Assembly (NCBI GenBank): GCA_963377175.1
Contig: CAUJNA010003816.1
Span: forward strand, 649,501 to 713,500
Length of the DNA stretch: 64,000 nucleotides
Reading direction: 5' to 3'
Source: Effrenium voratum
Lineage: Eukaryota; Sar; Dinophyceae; Suessiales; Symbiodiniaceae
Below the pieces are notes generated by a model, which did not search any database, was not told where the DNA came from, and saw only the letters and a program-made list of their open reading frames with translations. How positions within the stretch are numbered: the first letter of the stretch is position 1; each line of letters begins with the position of its first letter. A program made the position numbers and the translations under genes. Positions 53,321 to 64,000 of this stretch are shown here, in pieces.

Positions 53321-53851
53321 CTAGGTGAAGCAACCCAACTCGGCAAACTGGCCAGGGGAAGCCATGGGTCCAGCTACAGGGCAACCTTCAGCTATACTGA
53401 AGAAGGTTTGAACCACAAGATATCTGAGCACATGTGGCCATGGGTCAAAATCCAAATCGTACCCCCAGTGAACATCCCAATCCTCCCAATCCTCACTAAA
53501 ATAGGTTCTAAAATGGTTAGTGAATTCACGTACCAACCAAAATGGGATCCCAAAACGGTTTTGACAACCACAGCCATGTTTCTCTGGGAGCTTATGATCA
53601 AAGCCGCTCAGCTTGCTGGAACTGAAACTTTTGGGCACCGCTACCCGCCAATACGGCGCTCGGTAGACGCCCCGGGTCAGCCTTTCTTGGAGGTCCGAAA
53701 GAAAACGTCGGGAAAAGTGAAATAGACCGAAAAGGACAGTGAGGGCTAGGTGGAGTTGACCTTTGATCAGTTCGCCCGGTGCTTCCTGCAGCACCGCTTG
53801 AGGCGAGACTTCAAACACCTGCAGAGCGGAGTCCGTTTGAACAGGAGCCAT
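53321..53851 (-). CDS. 176-codon ORF from an ATG, possible first exon
   Basis: It opens with an ATG at 53851 and reads MAPVQTDSALQVFEVSPQAV then LQEAPGELIKG. A GT at 53760-53759 could end a first exon after 30 codons; beyond it the frame stays open to 53321 with less regular codon use. The LxVxPxxVxF-like start loosely recalls MSP/VAP domains but is too short to assign. It would be the 5' end of the minus-strand exon series. A plus-strand ORF (53090-53725) overlaps it. Confidence 0.35.
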   Translation of the reverse strand: MAPVQTDSALQVFEVSPQAVLQEAPGELIKGQLHLALTVLFGLFHFSRRFLSDLQERLTRGVYRAPYWRVAVPKSFSSSKLSGFDHKLPEKHGCGCQNRFGIPFWLVREFTNHFRTYFSEDWEDWDVHWGYDLDFDPWPHVLRYLVVQTFFSIAEGCPVAGPMASPGQFAELGCFT

Positions 53852-54671
53852 GCCGTAACATTAACTTGAAAGCCACATGTTCACCCAATGATATGGCTGA
53901 TGAATAGGAATAGGGAAGTGTCCAATTTCAGTGGTTAAATATTTTACTTTGTGGGGGCGGGGGGTTGATTGTCCAACCGGCTTCGGCGCATTCCTCAACA
54001 TCTCACGTGTGATGCTCTCTTGGCGCAGCCAAATTTCTCAGTCAGAGCTGTCCAGCTGGCAAAACGAATGCGGCCTTGGCGAATGTCACGGAGATTTCTC
54101 TCCAAGCATGCAAATGCGATCTGGTCTTTGAGACCGAGGAAGCTTGACTCACGCTCTGTCGATCAAGACTCGTCCAATTCAAATTCAAATTGAGGTAACC
54201 CGCTAGGTGTCCTTTTGCAGGTTCCGGTAGAAGGATACGTCTCAAACACCTGATTTGGTTCCTCTAATTGGAGAACTCAAAGCCAGGTCATCCACGCGAT
54301 CTAAATGAGAAACTCGCCCAAATCTTAGGTCGACTTTGTCATCTCTTTGGCATCGAGGCGTTTCCGGGATTTCGAGACCCCGAAAATGGTTCAATGACGA
54401 GAAGTAGGTGAAAGCAACAACTCAAAAATTAATATTGGAGCAAAACCCACCGACACCAAAGTATAATGTTTTGCTGCTAGTAAAAAAAAACACAACAAAC
54501 CACAAAGTGAAGTAAAGTTGAACAATTGGACTTCGAGTCCCTTGAGTCAAATCCGCCGACCCCTTTGCAAAAGCCAAGTTAGTCTCTGCAAAGGGGCGAG
54601 GCGTGTTCTAAGTGGTGGTTAGGGGAGTCTGAGGGGGGGAGGGGGGGTCCCGCGGCGGATTTTTGACACGC
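53852..54671. other. Non-coding stretch before the satellite
   Basis: Two short minus- and plus-strand frames only. It ends with a G-rich tract and GATTTTTGACACG directly before the telomere-like repeats. Confidence 0.45.
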
Positions 54672-55000
54672 CTAACCTCTAACTCTAACCTCTAACTCTA
54701 ACCTCTAACCCTAACCTCTAACCCTAACCTCTAGCCCTAACCTCTAACCCTAACCTCTAACCCTAACCTCTAACCCTAACCTCTAACTCTAACCTCTAAC
54801 CCTAACCTCTAACCCTAACCTCTAACCCTAACCTCTAACCCTAACCTCTAACCCTAACCTCTAACCTCTAACCTCTAACCCTAACCTCTAACCCTAACCT
54901 CTAACCCTAACCTCTAACCCTAACCTCTAACCCTAACCTCTAACCCTAACCTCTAACCCTAACCTCTAACCCTAACCTCTAACCCTAACCTCTAACCCTG
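54672..55000. repeat. Telomere-like 13-bp array, block 1
   Basis: Tandem CCTCTAACCCTAA, i.e. CCTCTAA alternating with CCCTAA, the latter the complement of TTAGGG. The first units read CCTCTAACTCTAA. Confidence 0.97.
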
Positions 55001-55980
<980 letters not shown>

Positions 55981-56476
55981 GCTCCAACCTTAAGCTCTAA
56001 CCCTAACCTCTAACCTTAACCTCTAACCCTAACCTCTAACCCTAACCTCTAACCCTAACCTCTAACCCTAACCTCTAACCCTAACCTCTAACCCTAACCT
56101 CTAACTCTAACCCTAACCTCTAACCCTAACCTCTAACCCTAACCTCTAACCCTAACCTCTAACCCTAACCTCTAACCCTAACCTCTAACCCTAACCTCTA
56201 ACCTCTATCCCTAACCCTAACCTCTAACCCTAACCTCTAACCCTAACCTCTAACCCTAACCTCTAACCCTAACCTCTAACCCTAACCTCTAACCCTAACC
56301 TCTAACCCTAACCTCTAACCCTAACCTCTAACCCTAACCTCTAACCCTAACCTCTAACCCTAACCTCTAACCCTAACCTCTAACCCTAACCTCTAACCCT
56401 AACCTCTAACCCTAACCTCTAACCCTAACCTCTAACCCTAACCTCTAACCCTAACCTCTAACCTTAACCTCTAACT
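55981..56476. repeat. Telomere-like 13-bp array, block 2
   Basis: About 37 units of CCTCTAACCCTAA with one CCTCTATCCCTAACCC variant. It starts CTCCAACCTTAAGCTCTAAC. Confidence 0.97.
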
Positions 56477-56679
56477 CTGATGATGACGAAGGCGATAATG
56501 ATGATGATCATGATGAGGATGATGATGATTTTGGATGAATGATGATGATGATGATGATGATGCACGATGATGATGATGATGGTGATGATGACGATGTTGA
56601 TGATGGTGATGATGATGATGCTGATGATTATGATGATGGCTGCTGAGGATGATGACGATGATGAGGATGATGATGGTGA

Positions 56680-56746
<67 letters not shown>

Positions 56747-56762
56747 CGATGAATGATGATGA

Positions 56763-56822
<60 letters not shown>

Positions 56823-57386
56823 CTGATGATGGTGATGATGATGATGGTGGTGATGATGTTGATGATGAATGATGATGATGATGATGACGATGATGATGAT
56901 GACGATGATTATGATGATGATGATGGTGCTGATGATAATGATGATGATGATGACCGATGATGACCGATGATGACCATGGATGATGATGGATGATGATGCT
57001 GATGATGATGATTATGATGATGATGCCGATGATGATGACGATGATGACATGATTATGATGATGATGATGGTGCTGATCATGATGATGATCATGATGGATG
57101 ATGATGGTGATGATCACGATGATGCTGGTGAGAATGATGATGATGATGATGATGGTGCTGATGATGATGATGATGATGATGCTGATATTGATGGCGATGA
57201 TGATGATGCCGATGATGATGATGATGATGGATGATGATGATGATGATGATGATGACGATGATGATGATGGCGATGCTGATGATGATGATGCTGAAGGATG
57301 ATGATGATGATGATGACGATGATGATGATGCTGATGATGATGATGATCATGATGACGATGATGATGGTGATGATGATGATGGATGA

Positions 57387-57430
<44 letters not shown>

Positions 57431-57925
57431 TGATGATGATGATGATGATGACGATGATGATGATGGCGATGCTGATGATGATGATGCTGAATGATGATGA
57501 GGATGATGATGATGATGATGACGATGATGATGATGCTGATGATGATGCTGATGATGAGGATGATGATGAGGATGATGACGGCGATGATGATGATGATGGA
57601 TGATGATGATGATGATGATCAATGGTGATGATGATGATGATGATTATCATGATGATGATGATGATGGTGATAATGATGCCGATGATGATGATGGATGATG
57701 AGGATGATGATGATGCTGAAGCACGATGATAATGATGCTGCTGAAGATGATGGCGATGATGAGGATGATGATGGTGGTGGTGATGGATGATGTGGATAAT
57801 GATGATGATAAGGATGATGATGATGATAAGGATGATGAATGATGACATGATGATGATGATGACGACGATGATGATGATCATGATGATGCCGATGATGATG
57901 ATGATGATGATGATGATCGTGCTCT
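56477..57925. repeat. GAT/ATG trinucleotide array, block 2
   Basis: Starts with the leader TGATGATGACGAAGGCGATA, nearly the same as block 1. Long interrupted (GAT)n with internal duplicated segments such as GATGATGGCGATGCTGATGA. Confidence 0.97.
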
Positions 57926-58045
57926 AACCTTAACCTCTAACCCTAACCTCTAACCCTAACCTCTTCTAACCCTAACCTCTAACCCTAACCTCTAACCCTA
58001 ACCTCTAACCCTAACCTCTAACCCTCACCTCTAACCCTAACCTCT
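57926..58045. repeat. Telomere-like 13-bp array, block 3
   Basis: Short: about nine units, starting CTCTAACCTTAACCTCTAAC, like block 2. Confidence 0.97.
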
Positions 58046-58425
58046 GGTGGATGATGATGATGATGATGACGATGATGATGATGATGCCGATGATGATGAT
58101 GATGACGATGATGATGATGCTGATGATGATGCTGAGGATGATGACGATGACGATGATGATGGTGATGATCACGATGATGCTGGTGAGCATGATGATGATG
58201 ATGATGGTGATGATGACGAACTCATGCTGATAATGATGATGATAATGATATTCATGATGACGATGATGATGATCATAATGATGATGATGATGATGATGAT
58301 GATGAATGGTGATGATGATGATGACAATGATGATGATCATAATTCATAATGATGATGATGATGTTCATGATGAATGATGAGGACGATGATGATGATGATG
58401 ATGATGATGCTGATGATGATGGTGA

Positions 58426-58503
<78 letters not shown>

Positions 58504-58575
58504 GTCATGATGATGATGGGGATGATGCCGATGATGATGATGATGGATGATGATGATGGATGATGATGATGGATG

Positions 58576-58607
<32 letters not shown>

Positions 58608-58737
58608 GATGATGATGATGTTGATGCCGATGAATGATGATGCTGATGGTGATGATGCATGGCGAGGATGATGCTGATGAGGATGATGATGACACTGATG
58701 ATGACACTGATGATGATGATGATGATGATGATGATGC
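58046..58737. repeat. GAT/ATG trinucleotide array, block 3
   Basis: Interrupted (GAT)n with scattered CAT and GCC variants, ending GATGATGCTTTCG. Confidence 0.97.
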
Positions 58738-59190
58738 TTTCGTTGCCTATCTTATCTGGACACTTGTTTTAATGTTGGGTGATCTTCATTCGAGTACTCT
58801 TTTCTTTGATCCAAGATTTCGAGGAGATCCAGTCCATCTTTTATTACACGTTAGAGTTACTTCTGTCTTCTTCTTTCTTCTCTTTTTGCGAATCTGGCCA
58901 ATTAATAATAATAATCATCATCATAATGTTTACCTCGTACCTCGAATTCTTAAAACAACATTTAACACAACATCAACAATAAAAGCACATTGGGGGTCGG
59001 CGGCATCAGGCGTCAGCCTGCTTAATACATTTGGAATGTGTGAGCTGGGCTCGGTGTCAAAGGCCACGGTTGGAGGCATGCAGCTCGCCGAACGGCCAAT
59101 GGCGCACATATCGAACCTGAAGCTGCCGGGAGAAACCAAAGCTGGTTGATTCAACGTGTGATGTTTCTATATTCATCTTCCCTTCAACAA
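58738..59190. other. AT-rich non-coding stretch
   Basis: More AT-rich and T-rich than the rest of the window, with (AAT/ATC)n at 58902-58926. A plus frame runs in from the satellite but has no motif. Confidence 0.5.
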
Positions 59191-59300
59191 TTGGTGGTTT
59201 GGATTGGTGGTTGGGTGGCTTAGGGGTTTCCCATTTACCCTCTACAAGAAACAAGGGTTCAAACCCCCAAACCACCAATCCAAATCACCAATCCAAACCA
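59191..59300. mobile_element. Foldback element, family E copy 3
   Basis: TTGGTGGTTTGGATTGGTGG at the left, CAAACCACCAATCCAAATCA at the right. Confidence 0.6.
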
Positions 59301-59561
59301 TCAACAGGGGTTACCTGATATATGTTCCCTTGTCTATCACTCTGTTTGATTGTCTATTGATATCTAGTTGCATTTATGCTTTGAGTATGCTGCCAACATA
59401 TAGTATGCATACAAATTATAGGGGCCCCGCGAGATGGAAAACAAAGGACCTCCCTGAGCAGGCGAATCACACATCCCCTGGTTCGTTCCCAGCCCACAAA
59501 AACTTGTTCTACGCCTGGTGCTTTCGAATATTCTCGTATTGATGTTGTACTTAATGCACCT

Positions 59562-59760
59562 TCATGGGGTAACAGCACTTCGCAATGACGCACTTGTATG
59601 ACACGTGCAAGACTGTGTCCGGCGGAGGTCCGCCGGAGGCGCAAACCTATTTTCCGAGTTGATGGGCCCAGAAGCTTCGGGACGCATTTGTTTCTCAAGA
59701 ATATCGACTGGAAGGCGCCGCTTCGTCCCCCGGAAAAAAGGGAACAAAACGATGTCTGAG
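59562..59760 (-). CDS. Candidate terminal exon, unknown
   Basis: Open minus-strand frame with protein-like composition, KRRLPVDILEKQMRPEASGP onward, ending in a TGA after SLRSAVTP. No acceptor following the AG-G pattern was found, and the plus strand is also open. Confidence 0.22.
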
Positions 59761-59861
59761 CGAAGCCAAGGGGGTTTCCCAACCAACAGGGAATTGAGGT
59801 TTGGTCATCTTAGGGAGCAACCCAACAAAGGGCGACGTTTCTTGTGTTTGACCCTTGGTAG

Positions 59862-59864
<3 letters not shown>

Positions 59865-59906
<42 letters not shown>
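59865..59906. repeat. (GA)n microsatellite
   Basis: About 20 uninterrupted GA dinucleotides. Confidence 0.97.
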
Positions 59907-59909
<3 letters not shown>

Positions 59910-61562
59910 CTTTTTGGGTGTGATCCTATGTTTCGTGGGGAGGCAAGGCGCACCAAAACTCACATGCGATCGAGTGGATTGGCTGAACAACTAGTCTACA
60001 CTTGTTGCTAACCACAAACAGGAAACCCAAACAGTGACTAAAGTCCGAAACGGATCTCGGGAAGTGATGAAATGGTCGAGGCGCTGGCGGCCTGGCTCAC
60101 TTTCAGACTTTCCATTCAAACATAGGGGGAACGGTAACTCGGATTCACTGCATGGGAACTACAAGTTGGTGTTGGCAAATAAGTCGGCCGTGCAAAAAAT
60201 CCAACAAGTGTCCATGAGAACTCTCGCGCCTGCCATCCGGCTGCGTCCCAAATGTCCAAGCTGGGTACTTCTTTTGGTGGAAGTGCGAATGATTGGCGGC
60301 ACACTTTGGTCAACATGGCCGTGGTTCAAAAAAGTAGTACCAAAATGGCACCTTGGGAAACGGAACCAAAGCCTAAAACCTGCGTACCCCTAGCTCTTTA
60401 ATTTTGAGCCATACCCACATCTTTCGGGGGGACCTGCAAACATCAAACCAAAGGTTCTCGCAGGCTTGGCCATTGCGCGGGCCAAGTCCGGAACACGGCG
60501 CCAATGCCACGGCTTCTTGCTGCCCATTTCTACGTTGCCCCTGAGTGGAACGAAAAAGACATCTCACGGAAGAACCAGTGGCCTTCCCAAAGGGCGTCCT
60601 TCAAACCAAGGCGTGCTGCGATTTCGATTTCGCGCCCAGGGGCATTTCGATTCGGTTCATCAGGCTCATAGAGTTCCCCTTTTGAAGGTGAAATAGGATG
60701 GACAACTCGCAAAGCGAGTTGAACCAGAAGCGAGGCGGTGGGTCAAAAATAGGTACCAGAAATGGGCCCTAAGTGGAAACATGGAGCAAAACCTGCGGTC
60801 CGATTCCTGGTGGTTAGATTCTGACCCATACCCACAACAGGGGAAATCTATGCTGAGCCCAACGAACCGACGTCCCGGCGCAAGCTCGCAAAATCTCTTG
60901 CCGGGGCCCAAGAAGATGCGAAGTCCAAACTTTGGCGGGCACTGGAAGGAGTTTCAATCAGAATTTGCATGACCTTTATGTGTGTCTGATAAAGCTCTGA
61001 AAACTTTTGGCTTTCCAATTCAACTCCTTTTTGAACCAATCCAAACCAAGTGTAGCCTCAAACAAATACACACACACACACACACACGTGGTGACTGCGG
61101 TTGGGGGCGGTTGGGGGCTTGCCCCCCCCTCCAGTCTCGGTGGTGCAAGCCACCGCCTCTTTCAGGCGGTAAGCAACGTTAACTGGTCGCCAGGGTCGGC
61201 AAACATGCCTGCGCCTGCGTACTTTTGTAGGAAACCCTCCCAGCTAGGCCAGAAATCAACCTTAAACCCAGAGCAATCCACAGGATTGAAAAACATGCGC
61301 CTGTCAAGTTGATGCCCCAGATCATGCAAATTGAGGGAACAAGGTGGGCCTGTTTCTTTTTGCATACCTTTTGCATGGTGAACTTGCCTTTGGAAAAACC
61401 GGTGCCCCCGGAAGTTAAGAGCCTTAGTTTTGAAGGGCGTCGGTTCACGGGGATTGAATCGCGTTTTCGAGAGCGCGTGCCTTGCGGTGAAGGTTCGGGC
61501 GGGGACAGTTCAGCCCGAACCAAGCCTAAACCAACGCCAGCTCCAAACCCGCCATACTTCAA
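59907..61562. other. Mostly non-coding, ambiguous islands
   Basis: GC-rich islands near 60.2 kb (SLDIWDAAGWQAREF on minus), 60.87-60.95 kb (RQSLDFASSWAPARDF on minus) and 61.45-61.55 kb are open on both strands. I cannot assign frame or strand. A CA tract lies at 61066-61088. Confidence 0.3.
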
Positions 61563-61680
61563 CCCCAAAACCCTAAACCCATGCTAAACCAAAACCCACC
61601 CTAAACCCACCCTAAAACCACCCTAAACCCACCCTACACCCACCCTAATCCACCCTAAACCACCACAAGACAACCCCAAA
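61563..61680. repeat. Degenerate telomere-like CCCTAAACCCAC repeats
   Basis: About ten imperfect units of CCCTAAACCCA(C). CCCTAAA is the complement of the TTTAGGG telomere repeat known from dinoflagellates and plants. Different from the 13-bp satellite at 54.7 kb. Confidence 0.75.
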
Positions 61681-62053
61681 ACCAGCATGAACCCTGAGCC
61701 CAATGCATGCCTTCGAAAATTAGCCACAGCAGGTGTTCAGGATTTATCCTTCTTCCCGAGCGGGCCCTCAGACCAAAGGACCGAATTTGCAATTATCTGG
61801 ACATGTCTTTTTGTTTGGGGACCCCCCTCCCAAAAAAACAAACAAAACAAATCCGGTGTCCTCTGTGATGTCCTTTTGAACACCACTAAACAGAAAAGGG
61901 TCCGTCAATACAGAGGACGGACCCATCTGCTTGTGGTTTCCCCGCCCCGCCCCAAGGAGTCAACGGCAGTGAGATGGGGCTAGCACACCTGAGCTCTATC
62001 GGGCCTTCCATGTCTGCCATGGATTTTGGGGAGCGTGTCGACAAAACGCCCTT

Positions 62054-62100
62054 CTAGGTCCTCCAGTAGAGAGGTTAGAATATGTTGGTACCCAATGTTT
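62054..62100. mobile_element. Family A fragment (left end)
   Basis: CTAGGTCCTCCAGTAGAGAG then GTTAGAATATG; the right half is missing or replaced. Confidence 0.6.
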
Positions 62101-62349
62101 TCTGTGGAGTTTGCACAGGCCATCCTGTGAGCTTCCATCAACTTTGGATCTCTTTGAGATGGGACAACTTGTGGCAAGTTTCACAGAGGTTGGATTCGAC
62201 GCTAGTACGGGGATGCTTCGACCTCTGCTTTTGTGGGGGGCTGGAAACATGGAACTTGGGGACTACCAGCACCCGCTGGCCCCTGAAGGTAGGGGGGATA
62301 GGGGAGTTTCAGTCATCCAAAGCAAGGCGTTTCACCTGCTGGCCCAAAC

Positions 62350-62397
62350 CTTTGTGCCATGCAGTGATCCCCGAAAGCGCCGTTTGGGCAAGTCGTC
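62350..62397 (-). CDS. Candidate exon, unknown protein
   Basis: 48 bases, phase 0 at both ends. The acceptor is GGCGCCAG before GAC and the donor is GTTTGGG. It reads DDLPKRRFRGSLHGTK. Clean boundaries, but short. Confidence 0.4.
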
Positions 62398-63127
62398 CTG
62401 GCGCCGAAGCACAAACACAGCAGATTGCCGGAAGAAGGCAACGGTCTCGGCTGGAATGTTGCATCAAAACATGTTAAGTATCTTGCAATAGATGAATCAT
62501 TGAAAGATGGTGTTCTAGACTTTTGTCCTATGCCGATTTTGGCAGTAGCATGCAGTGTAGCTTCGCCTTCAAGCATCGCGCGTCTCTTTCCCACATCAAA
62601 GTGATGCGGTGTTTGGCTGGGTTTCTGGAAAGGGCGATCTTCGTGGAAAGGATGACGGTTCCCCCACAACCCCTCCCCCCCAAAAAAAAGCAAAACAACA
62701 ACAAGCTCGCACTCGTACAAAGACCCATTCGGCGCACACCAATTGGACCAAGCCCGCAAATTTGCACGAAACAACAAAACAGCCCTGGTTGTCGCTTTTT
62801 TCAGCCCCCTCAACCCTCCCCCCCCGGATTTGCCAGTTCCAAAGTCTGGACCTCGACCCGGCAAGGCTTCGTGCGTTTTGCGTGCGCGTTGCGGTTGAGA
62901 CGTTTCTGGATCCCGGGCCGAGCCGGAAAGATGTCTGGAGCACTTGCGACCTAGTCATCCATGTCATGCCGTTCAGTTGCCCCATAGACTGCTCATCCTT
63001 TGTGGGGTGGACCAAAAGGGGGAAATTGCAAGGTCAAAAAAAACTGGCTTTGGGAAAGAGAGGTTGGGAATCTCACCTTCTCTGGAGAAGCCAAACAAAC
63101 AGGTGTGGGTTTCTTTCAAAGGGTCCT
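62398..63127. other. Ambiguous GC-rich stretch
   Basis: Around 62.85-62.95 kb the plus strand reads ARLRAFCVRVAVETFLDPGP and the minus strand reads VASAPDIFPARPGIQKRLNR between an AG-G acceptor and a GT donor. Only one can be real; I cannot choose. Confidence 0.3.
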
Positions 63128-63276
63128 CATTGGAACCCAGGACGGCAAATTAAACCTCTGGTTGATTGAGTAGGACATGTGCATCCTGTTTGAGACGGAA
63201 TCCTTCACATTTGGGTGGGAGCACGCCCTATAAATCGGATGAAATCGGATGTTATGAATCCGGGGTCGACAGTACC
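63128..63276. mobile_element. Inverted-repeat element, family D copy 3
   Basis: CATTGGAACCCAGGACGGC at the left and ATGAATCCGGGGTCGACAGT at the right; decayed. Confidence 0.5.
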
Positions 63277-64000
63277 ATCTGCGCCAAGGTGCGTGAAGCA
63301 CCCCCAAGAACTGCGCAAAAGTCCCCAAGCCATAACCGATTCTTGACACTAAAGGCTTTTAGGGGAAGGACTTGGATTGAAAGCAAAACCAACGGAACAA
63401 GCACGCTGGCGGCATCCGCAAGTATCATAACGGGCCAAGTAATTGCGCGTAGTCTTCTAGTGCGATGTTTGTGCGAAACACGCTCTGCAAATCATCTGGG
63501 GCGGACCCTGCCCGCCCACCTCTCCTCTCCCCCCCTACTATTTAACCCCAACTTCTATCGACGCAAAGGTCGTTTTTCCGTCATGAAACATGTACAGCCG
63601 GAAGCAACACTGGGATCTTCAAGAAAAGGACCTCCATAGTAGTGAGCTCGGTTTTACCCATGGACAGTGAGCTCGAGGTAAAATAGGCAGAGATACAATC
63701 TGCAACACATTTCCGCACAACATGCGTAACGTAACAAATACTACCCACTGCACAACAGTGTAACGTTTTGCTTTTTCGAGAAGCACATCAAGTTACAAGC
63801 GGAAAATCCAAGCGAGCAGTCAAGAAAAAAACTCAGTACCATTGGCCTCCACAAGGCGACGGTCTCGTCTTGGGGATCCACAAACGTCAAAAGATGTGCC
63901 CAGAGGTGATCGAACCAATTGGAACCACAGACTCCAAACCATCGATTGACAGCTACCTGACTCCAAACCTAAGCCCAGTGTGCTTTTGAAATAAAGAGTC
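63277..64000. other. Non-coding to the window end
   Basis: Open plus-strand frames without motif. AATAAA at 63990 near the end is not enough to call a transcript end. Confidence 0.35.

Noticed and set aside
53090..53725. 211-codon plus-strand ORF
   Set aside because: Composition shows no codon bias typical of the recognised genes, and it overlaps a better minus-strand frame starting from an ATG.

Overview
The window reads as nuclear DNA of a dinoflagellate, most likely a member of the Symbiodiniaceae. The grounds are a Ty1/copia element of the kind that is abundant in those genomes, widely spaced small candidate exons whose acceptors are nearly always AG followed by G, a few candidate GC and GA donors, and large amounts of short dispersed inverted-repeat DNA. 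Nothing bacterial (operons, Shine-Dalgarno sites) is visible. The organism call is inference; no rRNA, tRNA or spliced-leader gene was found to anchor it.

Layout. 0.2-3.5 kb, plus strand: a replication-protein-A (RPA70)-like single-strand DNA-binding gene, split by candidate introns and an A-rich tract, followed 146 bases later by a dual-specificity-phosphatase-like gene. 3.75-5.1 kb: a tandemly duplicated block that itself contains a ~100-bp minisatellite. 5.1-6.9 kb: little, with one candidate minus-strand exon. 6.86-14.31 kb: a 7.4-kb copia element on the minus strand with 135-bp LTRs. It has gag with a zinc knuckle, protease, a cytosine-C5-methyltransferase-like module, DD35E integrase, reverse transcriptase, RNase H, and an extra reading frame after RNase H. 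Its frame is broken in many places although the two LTRs differ at only two positions.

14.5-53.9 kb: mostly non-coding, but about two dozen short GC-rich islands on the minus strand look like coding exons. Many have an AG acceptor followed by G and a GT donor, and in several runs the codon phases of neighbouring islands agree, for example 39.9 to 36.4 to 35.7 to 33.5 to 33.2 kb, and 26.3 to 24.2 to 22.6 to 20.8 to 19.7 to 19.0 kb. One island carries a class-3-lipase-like GHSMGG nucleophile elbow. I read this as one or more large minus-strand genes with introns of kilobases. Between the exons lie at least five families of short terminal-inverted-repeat elements. One of these (ends CTAGGTCCTCC) has clear 4-bp target duplications in three copies.

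37.4-39.4 kb: a 63-bp minisatellite, open in the plus frame and the opposite minus frame, grading into degenerate repeats. 54.67-58.74 kb: a compound satellite in which 13-bp telomere-like arrays (CCTCTAACCCTAA) alternate with long GAT/ATG trinucleotide arrays, with a higher-order period of about 1.5 kb. 58.7-64 kb: mostly dispersed repeats and microsatellites, with one well-bounded candidate exon at 62.35 kb.
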